Assembly (NCBI RefSeq): GCF_007827595.1
Contig: NZ_VISR01000023.1
Location: 119,723-183,722 of the forward strand
DNA: 64,000 nucleotides
Reading direction: 5' to 3'
Source: Streptomyces sp. BK340
GTDB lineage: Bacteria > Actinomycetota > Actinomycetes > Streptomycetales > Streptomycetaceae
Positions 9,335-18,603 of this stretch are shown here, one piece after another (position 1 is the first letter of the stretch; each line of letters starts with the position of its first letter). The translations under genes and the position numbers were made by a program. Below the pieces are notes generated by a model. That model worked only from the letters and a program-made list of their open reading frames with translations, was not told the origin of the DNA and did not search any database.

Positions 9335-9880
9335 TCACGATGGCGCTGCGTAACAGCAGATGGCCACCGTCTGATGCGGGCTCCACTGCTGCTCGACCAT
9401 AGCCATCAGCTCCCAGCCCAGCCGCTCATACAGGGCTGTCGCTGCGGTATCGGATGCGACGACGTCGAGCACCGGATGCAGGCCACGACGCCGCGCTTCC
9501 TCCACTGCTTGGCCAATCAGCAGCGCGCCGATCCGATGTCCCCTCGCCTGCGGGGCAACGAACAGCCTGCTGACCACGGCGGTCATACCCCGCGTCGCCC
9601 CGTTCCGCTCGCTCCACAACATCGGGGCCAGATCGCCTTCGCCGCCTTGCGACAAACTGACATGCCCAGCCAGGCGGCCTTCGAGTTCGGCAACCCAGGA
9701 ACCCAGCAGGGGACCGCGTGACAGCCACTCGCCGGGCTGATCAGGCCAGTTCACCGGGTAGCCGTCAAGCTGATGGACCTCCGCGAGGACCCGCACGCAC
9801 TCCTCAACATCGCCATCAACCCTCCGCCGGACCCGGCGGCTCGGCCTCTCGACAGGCACCCCAGAGCTCTCGATGTTCAC
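9335..9880 (-). CDS. GNAT-family N-acetyltransferase
   Basis: 181 aa from ATG 9880, with GGAG 5 nt upstream. The acetyl-CoA motif is LFVAPQARGHRIGALLIGQA (R/Q-x-x-G-x-G/A loop), followed by LDVVASDTAATALYERLGW, the usual beta5-alpha4 end. The substrate is unknown. The 3' end abuts the transposase remnant, so the C-terminus (ICCYAAPS) may have been altered by the junction. Confidence 0.8.
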   Translation of the reverse strand: MNIESSGVPVERPSRRVRRRVDGDVEECVRVLAEVHQLDGYPVNWPDQPGEWLSRGPLLGSWVAELEGRLAGHVSLSQGGEGDLAPMLWSERNGATRGMTAVVSRLFVAPQARGHRIGALLIGQAVEEARRRGLHPVLDVVASDTAATALYERLGWELMAMVEQQWSPHQTVAICCYAAPS

Positions 9881-10207
9881 TCCGGCATAGAAACACAGGC
9901 CACAGAGTCACAACCAGCCGCTTTTGACACACGCCCTAGCGCGGTCGATGTGGAAGGCGCAGGCGGCCGTCCGTTCGGCTCGCAGATGGGACGGTCCTGT
10001 GCAACGGGTGCGCGCCCCGGCCACTCCGCCCCGGCCGCACACGGCCATGTCTGAGGGCTTCGGCGGATGCCCCGATCTGCGGACCGTGCCTACCGCGTCG
10101 CCCACAGCCTTGCGCCTGGTGTCACCGGGTCCGCCCAGTCCAGGCCCAGTGGCCGTTCGGCCCCGTCGGCAACACCCGACACCCAGGTCCGCCGCACACC
10201 TAGCGCC
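9881..10207. other. Gene-free stretch upstream of IS982
   Basis: About 330 bp of frames without family resemblance or ribosome-binding sites; probably decayed sequence between two mobile elements. Confidence 0.35.
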
Positions 10208-10318
10208 TGCCACGACTGCGGACAGATACGGCCGCTCATCGGGCGTCGCCCCGAGGGAGCGACGATCTGCGGACCTTGCGCCGGCACCGAACACTCCTAC
10301 ACCTGCCTGGCTGATCTA
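10208..10318 (+). pseudogene. Zinc-ribbon coding fragment cut by IS982
   Basis: The plus frame reads CHDCGQIRPLIGRRPEGATI then CGPCAG, a CxxC...CxxC zinc ribbon, and is interrupted at the IS left end. Such ribbons occur in Streptomyces integrase and regulator proteins, but no more can be assigned. No start with a ribosome-binding site is visible. Confidence 0.3.
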
Positions 10319-11290
10319 GTCCAAGGGGTCAGTGATCGTAGGCGATCAGTGAGCGTAGGACGGTTCGTCCAGTGGCGTCGTTGTGCCAGATCGCGGCGGT
10401 CAGCGCGAGGATGCGTTGCATGACGTGGGTTGTGACACCTCCGGGTGTGCGCCCTCGTGCCGTTCGAGGTCAAGCTGTCCCTTGAAGGTCTCGTTGATCG
10501 ATTCGATGACCCGTCGCAGCGGCTTGAACAGGGCTGCGCCAGGCCGTTCCGGTTCACCTTTACGGGCAGGCCGCAGCAACTGGACTCCGTGCTCGCACAG
10601 TTCGTGTTCGAAACCACGGCCGAAGTAGTTCTTGTCGCCGATGAGAGTCTGTCAGGGGCGCTCTCGCAGAAGCTCGCATTCGGCTGCCAGGAGGTCAAGG
10701 AGGGTCTCGCGTTCGTCGGCCTTGGCCCCCGTCAGGGCGAAGGCGATGGGCAGGCCCTGAAGGGTGCAGACCAGCTGTAGGCGCAGGCCCCAGAAGAAGC
10801 GGCTGTGGCTGGCGCAGTAGCCGTATTCGGCCCAACCTGCCAGGTCGGAGGGTTTGACGGTCTCGCGGGAGCGGCCGCATTCCACCGGGGTGGAGTCCAC
10901 GACCCATACGTCGTCGCTCCACACCGAGGTGGTGGTGGCCAGGATCCGGTTGATGCTTCGCACAGACCGGCGGCATTGCGCAGCCGCTTGTTGCAGCCGG
11001 GCTGCTGGGGCAGGTAGGGGAAGAGGCGGCGCAGGTGGGCACGGTCATGGCGGAGCCATTGGCCTCGGAGGTGTAGCCGAGGATGGCCTGCATCGTGGCG
11101 AGGGTGACCAGTTCGGCATCGCTTCGGAAGGGCGTAATGCCGACCGGCGGGCGCCACGGCGCCAGGTCGGGACGCTCCTTCAGCATGTCGTCGGTCGCCG
11201 CATAGAGTGCTGTCGCGAGGGTGGCCACGTCGTTCGTCACAAAACGATCTTGGACACCCTCGTTCTCGTCTCCGCAGGCCCCCCTTGGAC
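10319..11290 (-). mobile_element. IS982-family insertion sequence, defective
   Basis: The element is bounded by a perfect 10-bp terminal inverted repeat: GTCCAAGGGG at 10319-10328 and its complement at 11281-11290. The resulting 972 bp is normal for IS982. A second, 7-bp partial copy of the end lies at 11249-11255. No target-site duplication is evident in the flanks. The right end lies 20 bp before the start of the downstream gene, just upstream of its ribosome-binding site. Confidence 0.75.
10329..11240 (-). pseudogene. IS982-family transposase with several frameshifts
   Basis: GTG 11240 opens VTNDVATLATALYAATDDM. The frame shifts after LGYTSEA; the next piece has YLPQQPGCNKRLRNAAGLCE, then WVVDSTPVECGRSRETVK and GYCASHSRFFWGLRL in the third frame. 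Further shifts lead to LIGDKNYFGRGFEHELC and a last piece with MQRILALTAAIWHN ending in SLIAYDH. The catalytic segments VDSTP and IGDK are recognisable, so decay is recent, but no single frame makes the enzyme. Confidence 0.85.
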
Positions 11291-11310
11291 CACACCACCA
11301 GGAGGAACCA

Positions 11311-11700
11311 GTGTCATACCCGCAACTGCTCACCCCCGAGGAGAAGCTCGCCGACGCGAAGAAGCTGTTGAGCCTCCCGCGTATCGTCGTGATCTGCGGC
11401 TCCACCCGCTTCATGACCCAGATGAACGAGGCCGAACTGCGGGAGACCAAAGCCGGAAAGATTGTCGTCAAACCGGGCTGTGACATGAAGTCGCCGCACG
11501 AACTTTGGTCCGATCCTGTTGAGGCCGAGGCGCTGAAGGTCCGACTCGACGATCTGCACCGGGCGAAGATCCGGCTCGCTGATGAGGTGCTCGTAGTCGG
11601 CGACTACATCGGAGACAGCACCCGAGCCGAAATCGCCTGCGCGCGGTCGCTGGGCAAGCCCGTGCGGTTCACGCACCCCGAAGTCGCCCCTGACGCCTGA
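11311..11700 (+). CDS. DUF4406 / nucleoside 2-deoxyribosyltransferase-like protein
   Basis: 129 aa from GTG 11311 with AGGAGG 5-6 nt upstream, a near-ideal site. Rossmann-like motif RIVVICGSTRF at residues ~28-38, then KIRLADEVLVVGDYIGDSTR with EIACARSLGKPV. That is the layout of phage and actinobacterial DUF4406 proteins related to nucleoside 2-deoxyribosyltransferases. The activity is unproven. The IS982 end 20 bp upstream may have replaced its native promoter. Confidence 0.75.
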   Translation: MSYPQLLTPEEKLADAKKLLSLPRIVVICGSTRFMTQMNEAELRETKAGKIVVKPGCDMKSPHELWSDPVEAEALKVRLDDLHRAKIRLADEVLVVGDYIGDSTRAEIACARSLGKPVRFTHPEVAPDA

Positions 11701-12273
11701 CCGCTCGCTGCCACCTCGACAACCAGGGCCGGCAGCCCGTCGCCTGACCGTCTCGCGGTGGCTTCGGCCGCCGCCCACCCCCACACCCTCCGCAGGCATC
11801 CCTTGGAATTGATCATCTAGGATGCGGCGCCAACGGCCTGTTGTCCCAAAGGGGCTACTGCACCCGCTGACTGCTGGACCAGCGGCTGAACAAGCTCCTC
11901 GGCACGGCCCAGAGCACGATCGTCCCGAAGACCCAAGCCGTTCACACGGCGCTCTGCGGCGCCGACCGCCCCATCAGGATCTCGCACTGGCCGAACCACG
12001 AGGGCGTTCCCGAACTCCGACCACCTCCTACGCCAGGGATCTGCTGTCGACCGCGGGGGCGCCGCCCCAACCGCCGACGACGTCGCTGTTAGGAGGCAAC
12101 GGTCCAGCCGAAGCTCGATGGGAACCTTCTGCAGTTGCCTCCGCGGCCGGTTCAACTGGTCCTGGAGCATCTTGAGCACGCCGAGGCTGCCCGGGAATCC
12201 AACCGTGCTGCCAGCACGACCCCATGGCTGTTCGCCGGTCCCCAGTCCGTGGCAGCGGGTGCTCCTGCAAGGG
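11701..12273. other. Gene-free stretch
   Basis: 570 bp holding only overlapping frames without ribosome-binding sites or known motifs. No RNA gene or repeat seen. Confidence 0.4.
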
Positions 12274-13077
12274 TCAGGGAGCGGGGGACGAAGGCCCGAG
12301 GATGACAATCGGAGCATTGGCTTCGGCGCGGGCGCGCTCCACAGCAGCATCGACCTCCTCACGGGTGAATTCCTTGTACAGGCGCTCCCCGTTGGCGTCG
12401 GTGATGTCGATGACGACGCCGGTCCACTCCTCGGCGGGCTCTTCCGGCACATGACCGAGCTGGAACTCGGCGTCCCGAACGAGTTCCTCCGTCACCCGCA
12501 CACCGGTCAGCCGCTCAGCAAGGGCGAAGACCGCTGCCTTGGTGTCGACGTGCGTCCCGGATGCGGCCTCTTCCTCGGAGAGGGCGAAACCAACCTCACG
12601 CATCACCGTGTTCAGGGCGTCGGGGGTGCTGCCGTCCCTTGCCGTCGCCGACTCGAAGGTGGTCCGAAGCTCTCCGTCCTCGTACCAATGGAAGAGGTGA
12701 ATGGGTTTGCCCCCGTTGCTGGAGTGCGTCACCGCGCGCCCGCCTGCCGACAGAGCCTCCAGAAAACGTGGCTGCATCCCTACGCCGCTGTCGAAGTGCA
12801 GGACCAGCGTCCAGTCTTCGTCGACGCCCGGCACGGTGAACGCACCCGAGATGAAGGACTCTTCCCAGTAGTCCGTCCCGTCAAGTAGTTCGTCCTGCCG
12901 CTCGATGAAGGCGTCCACCCCTGTACACGTGCCCTGCGGCTCCGCCGCCATCACCCGATGCACGTCCGCCGGCGTAACGCCCCGCACCAGGGTCAGGGTG
13001 TATCCGGTATCGAGCGCGTAGCCGAACCACGAGGACGAACGTATCCAGGCATAGTCATGCGCGGTTGCCGAAGTCAT
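12274..13077 (-). CDS. DUF6461-family protein
   Basis: 267 aa from ATG 13077 (MTSATAHDYAWIRSSSWFGY). The N-terminal block YAWIRSSSWFGYALDTGYTL followed by LVRGVTPADVHRVM matches my memory of DUF6461, a soluble Streptomyces family of unknown role, often encoded beside conflict or mobile genes. The remainder contains acidic stretches and EEVDAAVERARAEANAP. No signal peptide or membrane helix. Confidence 0.7.
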   Translation of the reverse strand: MTSATAHDYAWIRSSSWFGYALDTGYTLTLVRGVTPADVHRVMAAEPQGTCTGVDAFIERQDELLDGTDYWEESFISGAFTVPGVDEDWTLVLHFDSGVGMQPRFLEALSAGGRAVTHSSNGGKPIHLFHWYEDGELRTTFESATARDGSTPDALNTVMREVGFALSEEEAASGTHVDTKAAVFALAERLTGVRVTEELVRDAEFQLGHVPEEPAEEWTGVVIDITDANGERLYKEFTREEVDAAVERARAEANAPIVILGPSSPAP

Positions 13078-13632
13078 GCAGCACAGTCTGCCTGCCACCA
13101 CTGACACGGGCCCGTGAAGCCGGTTCGGCACTGCCGCAGCTCGTGCCATCTCGTGTCGGTCGCACCAGGTGGACGCCGCTCAAACCAGCACTCACGCGCC
13201 TCTGAGCAGATCGAGCCCGACCGCGACGGCGCCGCGTCCTGTCCCCTCCTCGAGGCCGCCGCCCCCATCAACGACAACGCCGGGCGGCGTGACCTGGGCT
13301 GCCCGCCCGCTCCCTTCACCCGCAAGGTGACGACACATGACCTCCATGCCGTACCAGGACCTGCCCGAGAAGGGGCTGATCGCGCTGATCGCGCTGATCG
13401 GCGCATCCGGCGCGGGCAAGTCCACTCCGGCCCGCACCCGACCGGCAGCGTGTTGACCCGAGCGCGCCCAGGGCACCGCCACAGCCGGCGTGCATTTCGG
13501 CCGAGCGACGCCATCGGTACGGATGCGACGACCGCCCACAGCTCCTCTTGCATGTTCTATGGCATACACCTTAAGTTACTGACAGGTAGACCGTTTGGTG
13601 GGCCGTACGGCCATGGGGAAGGTGGTGAGCAG
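13078..13632. other. Gap between divergent genes holding one broken gene
   Basis: Apart from the P-loop fragment at 13337-13456 I see no gene. A TetR promoter should lie in the last ~60 bp, where the sequence is locally AT-richer (13555-13590). Confidence 0.4.
13337..13456 (+). pseudogene. Truncated P-loop kinase/ATPase (AAA-type) fragment
   Basis: ATG 13337 reads MTSMPYQDLPEKG, then the triplicated LIALIALIGASGAGKST with a full Walker A motif (GASGAGKST), and stops at 13456 after 39 residues. Intact relatives continue for over 100 residues as small polynucleotide-kinase-like ATPases. The LIA repeat reflects a CTGATCGCG duplication. Confidence 0.5.
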
Positions 13633-14244
13633 ATGAGCCCGCGCCGGAGTGAAAGCCGTGACCGGATGATCCTCAGTACTGCAGCTCTGCTGCGTGAATA
13701 CGGCGCGAGCGCGACCAGCATCGACCGGGTGCTCGCCCACAGCGGAGCTCCTCGGGGCTCGGTGTATCACCACTTCCCGGGCGGGCGGGCGCAGCTCGTC
13801 GAGGAGGCGTTGGCACTGGCGGGGGACTTCCTCACGGGGCTGATCGACGCCGCCATGCAGGCGGATGACCCGGTGGCGGCCGTCGACGCGTTCTTCCTGC
13901 TGTGGCGTGAGCGGCTCGTGAAGAGCGGCTTCCGGGCCGGCTGCCCGATCGTGGCGGTGGCCGTGGAGACCAACGACGATGCGCCCCAGCTTGCCCGCTC
14001 GGCCGCCGCCATCTTCGCCCGCTGGCAGGAGGCCCTCGCGGCCCTCTTCGTCCGGCACGGCCTGAGCGAGGAACGCAGCCGCCGGCTCGGTGCCTTCATG
14101 ATCGCCGCGGTGGAAGGCGCGGTGATCATGTGCCGGGCCGAGCAGAGCACCGCCCCGATCGAGGCAGTCTCCGCCGAGATCCACGAACTGCTCCTCCACG
14201 CGCTGCGCGACCGCCCCGGTCCCGAATCCGGTCCCCGGTCGTAG
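13633..14244 (+). CDS. TetR-family transcriptional regulator
   Basis: 203 aa from ATG 13633 (GGTGAG just upstream). The helix-turn-helix spans residues ~25-50 (GASATSIDRVLAHSGAPRGSVYHHF), the consensus for TetR proteins of the LmrA/YxaF type; the C-terminal ligand domain has GCPIVAVAVE. It lies 47 bp before the enoyl-CoA hydratase gene on the same strand and probably controls that cluster. No palindromic operator was obvious upstream. Confidence 0.85.
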   Translation: MSPRRSESRDRMILSTAALLREYGASATSIDRVLAHSGAPRGSVYHHFPGGRAQLVEEALALAGDFLTGLIDAAMQADDPVAAVDAFFLLWRERLVKSGFRAGCPIVAVAVETNDDAPQLARSAAAIFARWQEALAALFVRHGLSEERSRRLGAFMIAAVEGAVIMCRAEQSTAPIEAVSAEIHELLLHALRDRPGPESGPRS

Positions 14245-14291
14245 CCCGCAGTCACCCAGCCGCTTCACCGACACAGCTCGAAGGAGTCGCC

Positions 14292-14963
14292 ATGCCCTCG
14301 CTCGACCGTCAGGACAACGTCTTCGTCCTCGACCTGGGAGACGGTGAGAACCGCTTCCACCCCGACTGGCTCACCGCCGTCAGCGCCGCGCTCGACGAGG
14401 TGGAGAAGGCGGACGGCCCTCGCGCCCTGGTCACCGCCGCCACCGGCAAGTTCTACTCCAACGGGCTCGATCTGGACTGGCTGTCCGCCCACGCCGACCA
14501 GTACCACGACTACGTCGTCACCGTCCATGAGCTGTTCGCGCGGATGCTGTCGCTGCCAGTCATCACGGTGGCCGCGCTGCAGGGGCACGCCTTCGCCGCC
14601 GGCGCGATGTTCTCCCTCGCTCACGACTTCCGCGTCATGCGCGCCGACCGCGGCTACTGGTGCCTGCCCGAAGCGGACATCAACATCCCCTTCACCCCTG
14701 GCATGGCCGCCCTCATCCTCTCCCGGCTGGCGCCGCAGACCGCGCACGAGGCGATGCTCACCGCCCGCCGCTACGGCGGCGCCGACGCCGCGGCCACCGG
14801 GATCGTCGACCATGCTGTCACCGAGGAAGCCGTGCGCTCCACCGCGATCGAAATCGCCCAGGCACAGGTGAACAAGGCCGGTGACACCCTCGGCACCATC
14901 AAGGCCCGTATGTACGCACCGACCCTGGCCACCCTGCGCGACACCACCAACCCGCTCGGCTGA
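14292..14963 (+). CDS. Enoyl-CoA hydratase/isomerase (crotonase family)
   Basis: 223 aa from ATG 14292 with AAGGAG 5 nt upstream. Crotonase-fold landmarks: KFYSNGLDLDWL (CoA/oxyanion loop), ALQGHAFAAGAMFSLAHDFR (second oxyanion Gly) and EADINIPFTPGMAALI. It is slightly short for the family. The pattern resembles delta3-delta2-enoyl-CoA isomerases. Cytoplasmic, acting on acyl-CoA. Shares orientation with the TetR gene and the PaaI thioesterase 0.5 kb on, suggesting one acyl-CoA catabolic unit. Confidence 0.85.
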   Translation: MPSLDRQDNVFVLDLGDGENRFHPDWLTAVSAALDEVEKADGPRALVTAATGKFYSNGLDLDWLSAHADQYHDYVVTVHELFARMLSLPVITVAALQGHAFAAGAMFSLAHDFRVMRADRGYWCLPEADINIPFTPGMAALILSRLAPQTAHEAMLTARRYGGADAAATGIVDHAVTEEAVRSTAIEIAQAQVNKAGDTLGTIKARMYAPTLATLRDTTNPLG

Positions 14964-15044
14964 CCAGCACCTCACCGACCGCACCAAGCCGCGCCCCGGG
15001 CGCCTTCCCCCGGGGGCGGGCTGCCCCAACTGCCCACCCCATCA

Positions 15045-15420
15045 GGGCATTCACCGCAGACACCGTCTTCCGCGACAACACCTGGCGCAAGCGCGACCAG
15101 CAGGGCGCCCTGCGCGTCAGCCCGCACGACGCCGAAGCCGCTGGGCCTGTCCGACGGTGCCCTCGCCCCAGAGCACCACGTAGCGAGGCACCGCTGAGGC
15201 GGTGGTCGAGAGCGACGACCCCCTGCAGCGCGGGCACGCGGCCCTGCCCAACGGCTTTGGCCTCGACCTGCCCGCCCAGGAGGGCGGCACCGAACGCATC
15301 GGCGTCGCCCCGAACACCCTCACTGACCTCACCTGGCCCGACCCCATCGCCGCACCCCCCTGGCACAAGCATGCTCCCGCCCGCATCCAGCCCCGCCCCG
15401 CCCCGCCCCGCCCCGCCTGA
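15045..15420 (+). pseudogene. 3' remnant of a molybdopterin oxidoreductase
   Basis: In shifting plus frames the sequence reads TVFRDNTWRKRDQQGALRVS, then EALGLSDGALA, then RGTAEAVVESDDPLQRGHAA with LPNGFGLDLP, GVAPNTLTDLTW and PWHKHAPARIQP. This is the C-terminal molybdopterin-dinucleotide-binding domain of FdhF/BisC-type enzymes. A frameshift and a TAG near 15180 break it, and the first ~600 codons are missing. A run of CCCCG units at 15393-15415 precedes the final stop. Confidence 0.75.
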
Positions 15421-15474
15421 TGAACACCTCGCCCTCGAGGCGGCGCCACCAGCACCATGCAAGGAGAACGACCC

Positions 15475-15918
15475 GTGACCACCACCGACCTCACCGCCAT
15501 GACCGGCCTGGAACTGATGCGCTGGGTACAGACCGAACGCCCCACTGACATCCCCTCCATCGGCCGCCTGCTCGGCATGCGCTTCGACGAGGTTGCCCAC
15601 GGCCGCATCGTCATCTCCCTCGACACCCGCCCCGACTTCGCCAACCCCCTCGGCACCGTCCACGGCGGCATCGCCGCCACCCTCCTCGACTCCGCCATGG
15701 GCTGCGCCGTCCACACCACCCTCCCCGCCGGCACCGGCTACACCACCCTCGAACTCAAGGTCAACTACATCCGCGCCGCCCGCACCGACGGCCAGACCCT
15801 CACCGCCGAGGGCATCGTCATCCACGCTGGCCGCCGCACCGCGACCGCCGAAGGCAAGGTGCTCGACGACCAGGGCAAACTGATCGCCCACGCCACCACC
15901 ACCTGCATGATCCTTTAG
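15475..15918 (+). CDS. PaaI-family hotdog thioesterase
   Basis: 147 aa from GTG 15475 with AAGGAG 8 nt upstream. The hotdog signature VHGGIAATLLDSAMGCAVHT (HGG...D..G) is at residues ~62-81, followed by TTLELKVNYIRAA and GRRTATAEGKVLD. It hydrolyses acyl- or aryl-CoA thioesters in the cytoplasm. It probably works with the upstream enoyl-CoA hydratase. Confidence 0.9.
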   Translation: MTTTDLTAMTGLELMRWVQTERPTDIPSIGRLLGMRFDEVAHGRIVISLDTRPDFANPLGTVHGGIAATLLDSAMGCAVHTTLPAGTGYTTLELKVNYIRAARTDGQTLTAEGIVIHAGRRTATAEGKVLDDQGKLIAHATTTCMIL

Positions 15919-16687
15919 ATCGCTCGCCGAGGTCGGCTTCACCTGCCGTCCACGGCCTCCATCACCAGACGTGCACACCCCACCAGCGGCGCCTCTGGCG
16001 GGCCGGCGGCGGACGCAGCAGCCGACCGAGCCGCCAGAGCCGTCCGGGCACCGGCGCGACGACCGGACGAAGCCGGACTGGGCTGAACTCTGGGCTGGGC
16101 CAGCCTGTACCGATCTACGTCCTCTTCAACAGACTTACGCGGAGAAAGGGGTGTCGGTAAGGGTGAAGGGCTTGCCCATCGGGGGTGAGCTGGGCGAACG
16201 CCGGAAGCGCGCAGAGGAGTGCTGCACCTCTCGGTGCAACAGGGCAGCCCACTGTCCAGCCAACGGTCGGGCCCAGGCCGTTTCGTTCGGATCGGGCGTT
16301 GGCGGTGAATCGCACCGCCTGCCGGTGACGGAGTTCGGCGCCGAGCCGTTCGGCGGGGGCGAGGATGGCGCGGCGATCGGCAGCGGGTCGAGTGCCTCGG
16401 GGGCAAGGGCCGGGCCGGGGATGACGTCGGGCGTGGGCACCGGATCGCACGACGTGGCGACCAGTTCGGACCAGGGCTGGATCGGTCAGGACCTCGCTCG
16501 CCGACGGGTCCGACGTTACGAGACCACTCCGAACGATCTCGGAGTGGTGCGTCGTACCGGTTCATCGGGCGCGCGGCAGGCCGTACAGGCCATCAAAGCG
16601 CTGGCGACGTCGCAACGAACAACCGAGGCCCGCCGGAGCGGGCGCAGCCTCGGGCTGTTGGGCAGGGCGCTTCGGGATACTGGCCCG
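15919..16687. other. Gene-free stretch with one strong palindrome
   Basis: 770 bp without a supported gene. A long plus frame runs through it into the next gene, but has neither a start with a ribosome-binding site nor family resemblance. A perfect 10-bp inverted repeat lies at 16523-16548. Confidence 0.4.
16523..16548. terminator. Perfect 10-bp inverted repeat (terminator or IS-end-like hairpin)
   Basis: ACCACTCCGA, 6-nt spacer, TCGGAGTGGT. It stands 600 bp from the preceding gene and 140 bp before the next, so terminator, operator or relic of a mobile-element end are all possible. Confidence 0.4.
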
Positions 16688-17482
16688 ATGCCGCAGCCAT
16701 CGCACAGCGTGGAACCCGAACCGATAACCGTCGACCCGCCTCACACCGCGGACCGCCCTCTCCTCACCCAGTCCTGGCTCGACCTCGCCCTCCTCCACTG
16801 GCCCGCCGATCCGGCAGACGTCGCCCCACTCCTGCCGGTCGGCACCCGACCGGACACGCTGCACGGCATCACCTACGTCGGACTCGTCGCCTTCCGGATG
16901 CACCGCGTCGGATGGTTCCGCCTCCCCGGCATCCCCTACCTCGGCTCCTTCCCCGAGACCAATGTGCGCCTCTACTCCGTAGACACCCATGGGCGACGCG
17001 GCGTCGTCTTCCGCTCGCTGGACGCTTCTCGCCTGATCCCCGTCGCCATCGGACGAACCGTCGTCCGCCTTCCCTACGTCTGGTCGAGGATGAAGATCCA
17101 CCAGGAGGGCCCGACGATCACCTACACCAGCAGCCGACGCTGGCCCGGCCCTCGCAACGCGCACAGCAGCCTTGCGATACGGGTCGGCGAACGGGTCGAG
17201 ACACCGACCGAACTCGAGCACTTCCTCACCGCCCGCTGGGGCATGCACAGCACCTTCGCCGGCCGCCCCTTGTACCTCCCCAACGCTCACCCTCGCTGGC
17301 CACTCCACCGCGCCGAGCTACTCCACTGCGACCAAACCCTCGTCGCCAACGCAGGCTTGCCCGCCCCCATAGGAGCGCCCACAAGCGTGCTCTACTCCCC
17401 AGGAGTCCCGGTCCGGTTCACACGCCCGCCCCGCGTACCAGCGGGCACGCCCACCCGCCGAGCCCACCACCCGGCCGCCTGA
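16688..17482 (+). CDS. YqjF-like DUF2071 family protein
   Basis: 264 aa from ATG 16688 (MPQPSHSVEPEPITVDPPH). The DUF2071 layout is clear: TQSWLDLALLHWPADPADVA near the start, GITYVGLVAFRMHRVGW, PYLGSFPETNVRLYSV, GVVFRSLDASRLIPVA and a late FLTARWGMHSTFAGR. The family is conserved in Bacillus (YqjF) and actinomycetes with no established activity. Cytoplasmic. The ribosome-binding site is weak. Confidence 0.8.
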   Translation: MPQPSHSVEPEPITVDPPHTADRPLLTQSWLDLALLHWPADPADVAPLLPVGTRPDTLHGITYVGLVAFRMHRVGWFRLPGIPYLGSFPETNVRLYSVDTHGRRGVVFRSLDASRLIPVAIGRTVVRLPYVWSRMKIHQEGPTITYTSSRRWPGPRNAHSSLAIRVGERVETPTELEHFLTARWGMHSTFAGRPLYLPNAHPRWPLHRAELLHCDQTLVANAGLPAPIGAPTSVLYSPGVPVRFTRPPRVPAGTPTRRAHHPAA

Positions 17483-18039
17483 GTACTCCACTCATGTGGC
17501 GGGTCGGCCGCGCCGGGGGGCTTGGCAGCCGAGGGCGGTCGCCCCAGAGCCGCCCCACCGGCCCGTTCACCGGAGAAGCTGCTGCCCGAGCGTCTACGCA
17601 CGCCCCCTGTGTCAGCCCTCAGTCCTTCACCAGTTCGTCGCGCACCGGCATCCAGTCCAGGGCGGACCGGATGCCGTCCTCCAGGGACAGCGAGCGCTTC
17701 GGCCCCACGAGGATGGAGTCACAACGCTCGATCGCCGCGGGGTGGGCCGCGCGGGATCCCAGACGTGCACGTAGTTCCGGATGCCCGGGCCGTCGCGTGT
17801 CGGGCGGCATACCTGGGCGGCCAGTCGGCCGCCGGGCCTGGCCCGCGACCACCACCTCAGCCGCGGCGCCATCTGTACCCCTGTTGCTGCTGACCTCTTG
17901 CCCACCCAGAGGAACAGCTGACAGTTTCTTGCTCTCCGCCACTTGTCACTTCGCGGCAGCTTCGCGAGCCGAGTGCCTCGACTGGTGAGCTGGCGTATGC
18001 GGGCGTATCTCCTCCACCCTCGTCATGCGTCACACGACG
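17483..18039. other. Gap with one gene relic
   Basis: Between the DUF2071 gene and the next gene. Apart from the epimerase relic (17619-17800) nothing is recognisable. Confidence 0.4.
17619..17800 (-). pseudogene. 3' remnant of an NAD-dependent epimerase/dehydratase
   Basis: One minus frame has IRNYVHVWD, a typical late motif of GalE-like sugar epimerases. A neighbouring frame continues HPAAIERCDSILVGPKRSLS and LEDGIRSALDWMPVRDELVK to a stop at 17619, a typical epimerase C-terminus. A frameshift separates the pieces and the Rossmann half is absent. Confidence 0.45.
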
Positions 18040-18603
18040 TCAGGCCGTGGCCTGGCCGTTGACGTGGTACTCCTCGGAGGGCATCGAGTCCCATTCGGTA
18101 TTCGCGCCGTCGCGCGTCACCATGAACAACGGGCGCGATCGGAGGACCAGCCCGACCAGTTGCCCGCGCATGACGACCCCGGGATCGTCCGGTCCTGCGT
18201 AGCCCTCGGGCGTGTAGCGAAAGTGCACGCTCGTTGCCTCGGCATACGCGATTGCGTCGCTCTCCAGCTCCGACAGGTCTCTCCCGACCAGCGGGAGTCC
18301 GTCGTGCGCGACCTGGGGACCGTGTACGGCGTCGGCAGCGATGCAGAACAGCCCCACGGCCTGGCTCACATAGGCCGTGACGGCAGGCTGAGAAGGAGTC
18401 ACCCCGTCACGGTGGACTTCGACCTTCCAAGTCGGCGAGAAGACCGCATGATCCCGTGCACAAGCGCTGACCTTCGCCTGTCCGACTGTCTCGGCGGCCT
18501 CGACCACTTCGTCGACAGTCATACCGAACCGGAGCGGTCCGACGCCGACAGCCGGTGAATAGGACCAATCGTCCCGTTCGGCGGCTCCGGTCCTGAACGC
18601 CAT
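18040..18603 (-). CDS. Conserved hypothetical protein
   Basis: 187 aa from ATG 18603 with AGGAG 5 nt upstream (MAFRTGAAERDDWSYS). A block around VGVGPLRFGMTVDEVVEAAE recurs in Streptomyces hypothetical proteins. A middle basic stretch is followed by EYHVNGQATA at the end. No signal peptide, helix or catalytic motif seen. Single-gene unit. Confidence 0.65.
   Translation of the reverse strand: MAFRTGAAERDDWSYSPAVGVGPLRFGMTVDEVVEAAETVGQAKVSACARDHAVFSPTWKVEVHRDGVTPSQPAVTAYVSQAVGLFCIAADAVHGPQVAHDGLPLVGRDLSELESDAIAYAEATSVHFRYTPEGYAGPDDPGVVMRGQLVGLVLRSRPLFMVTRDGANTEWDSMPSEEYHVNGQATA

Noticed and set aside
15971..17482. 503-codon frame ending with DUF2071
   Set aside because: The first 239 codons have no family resemblance; the family start lies near ATG 16688.
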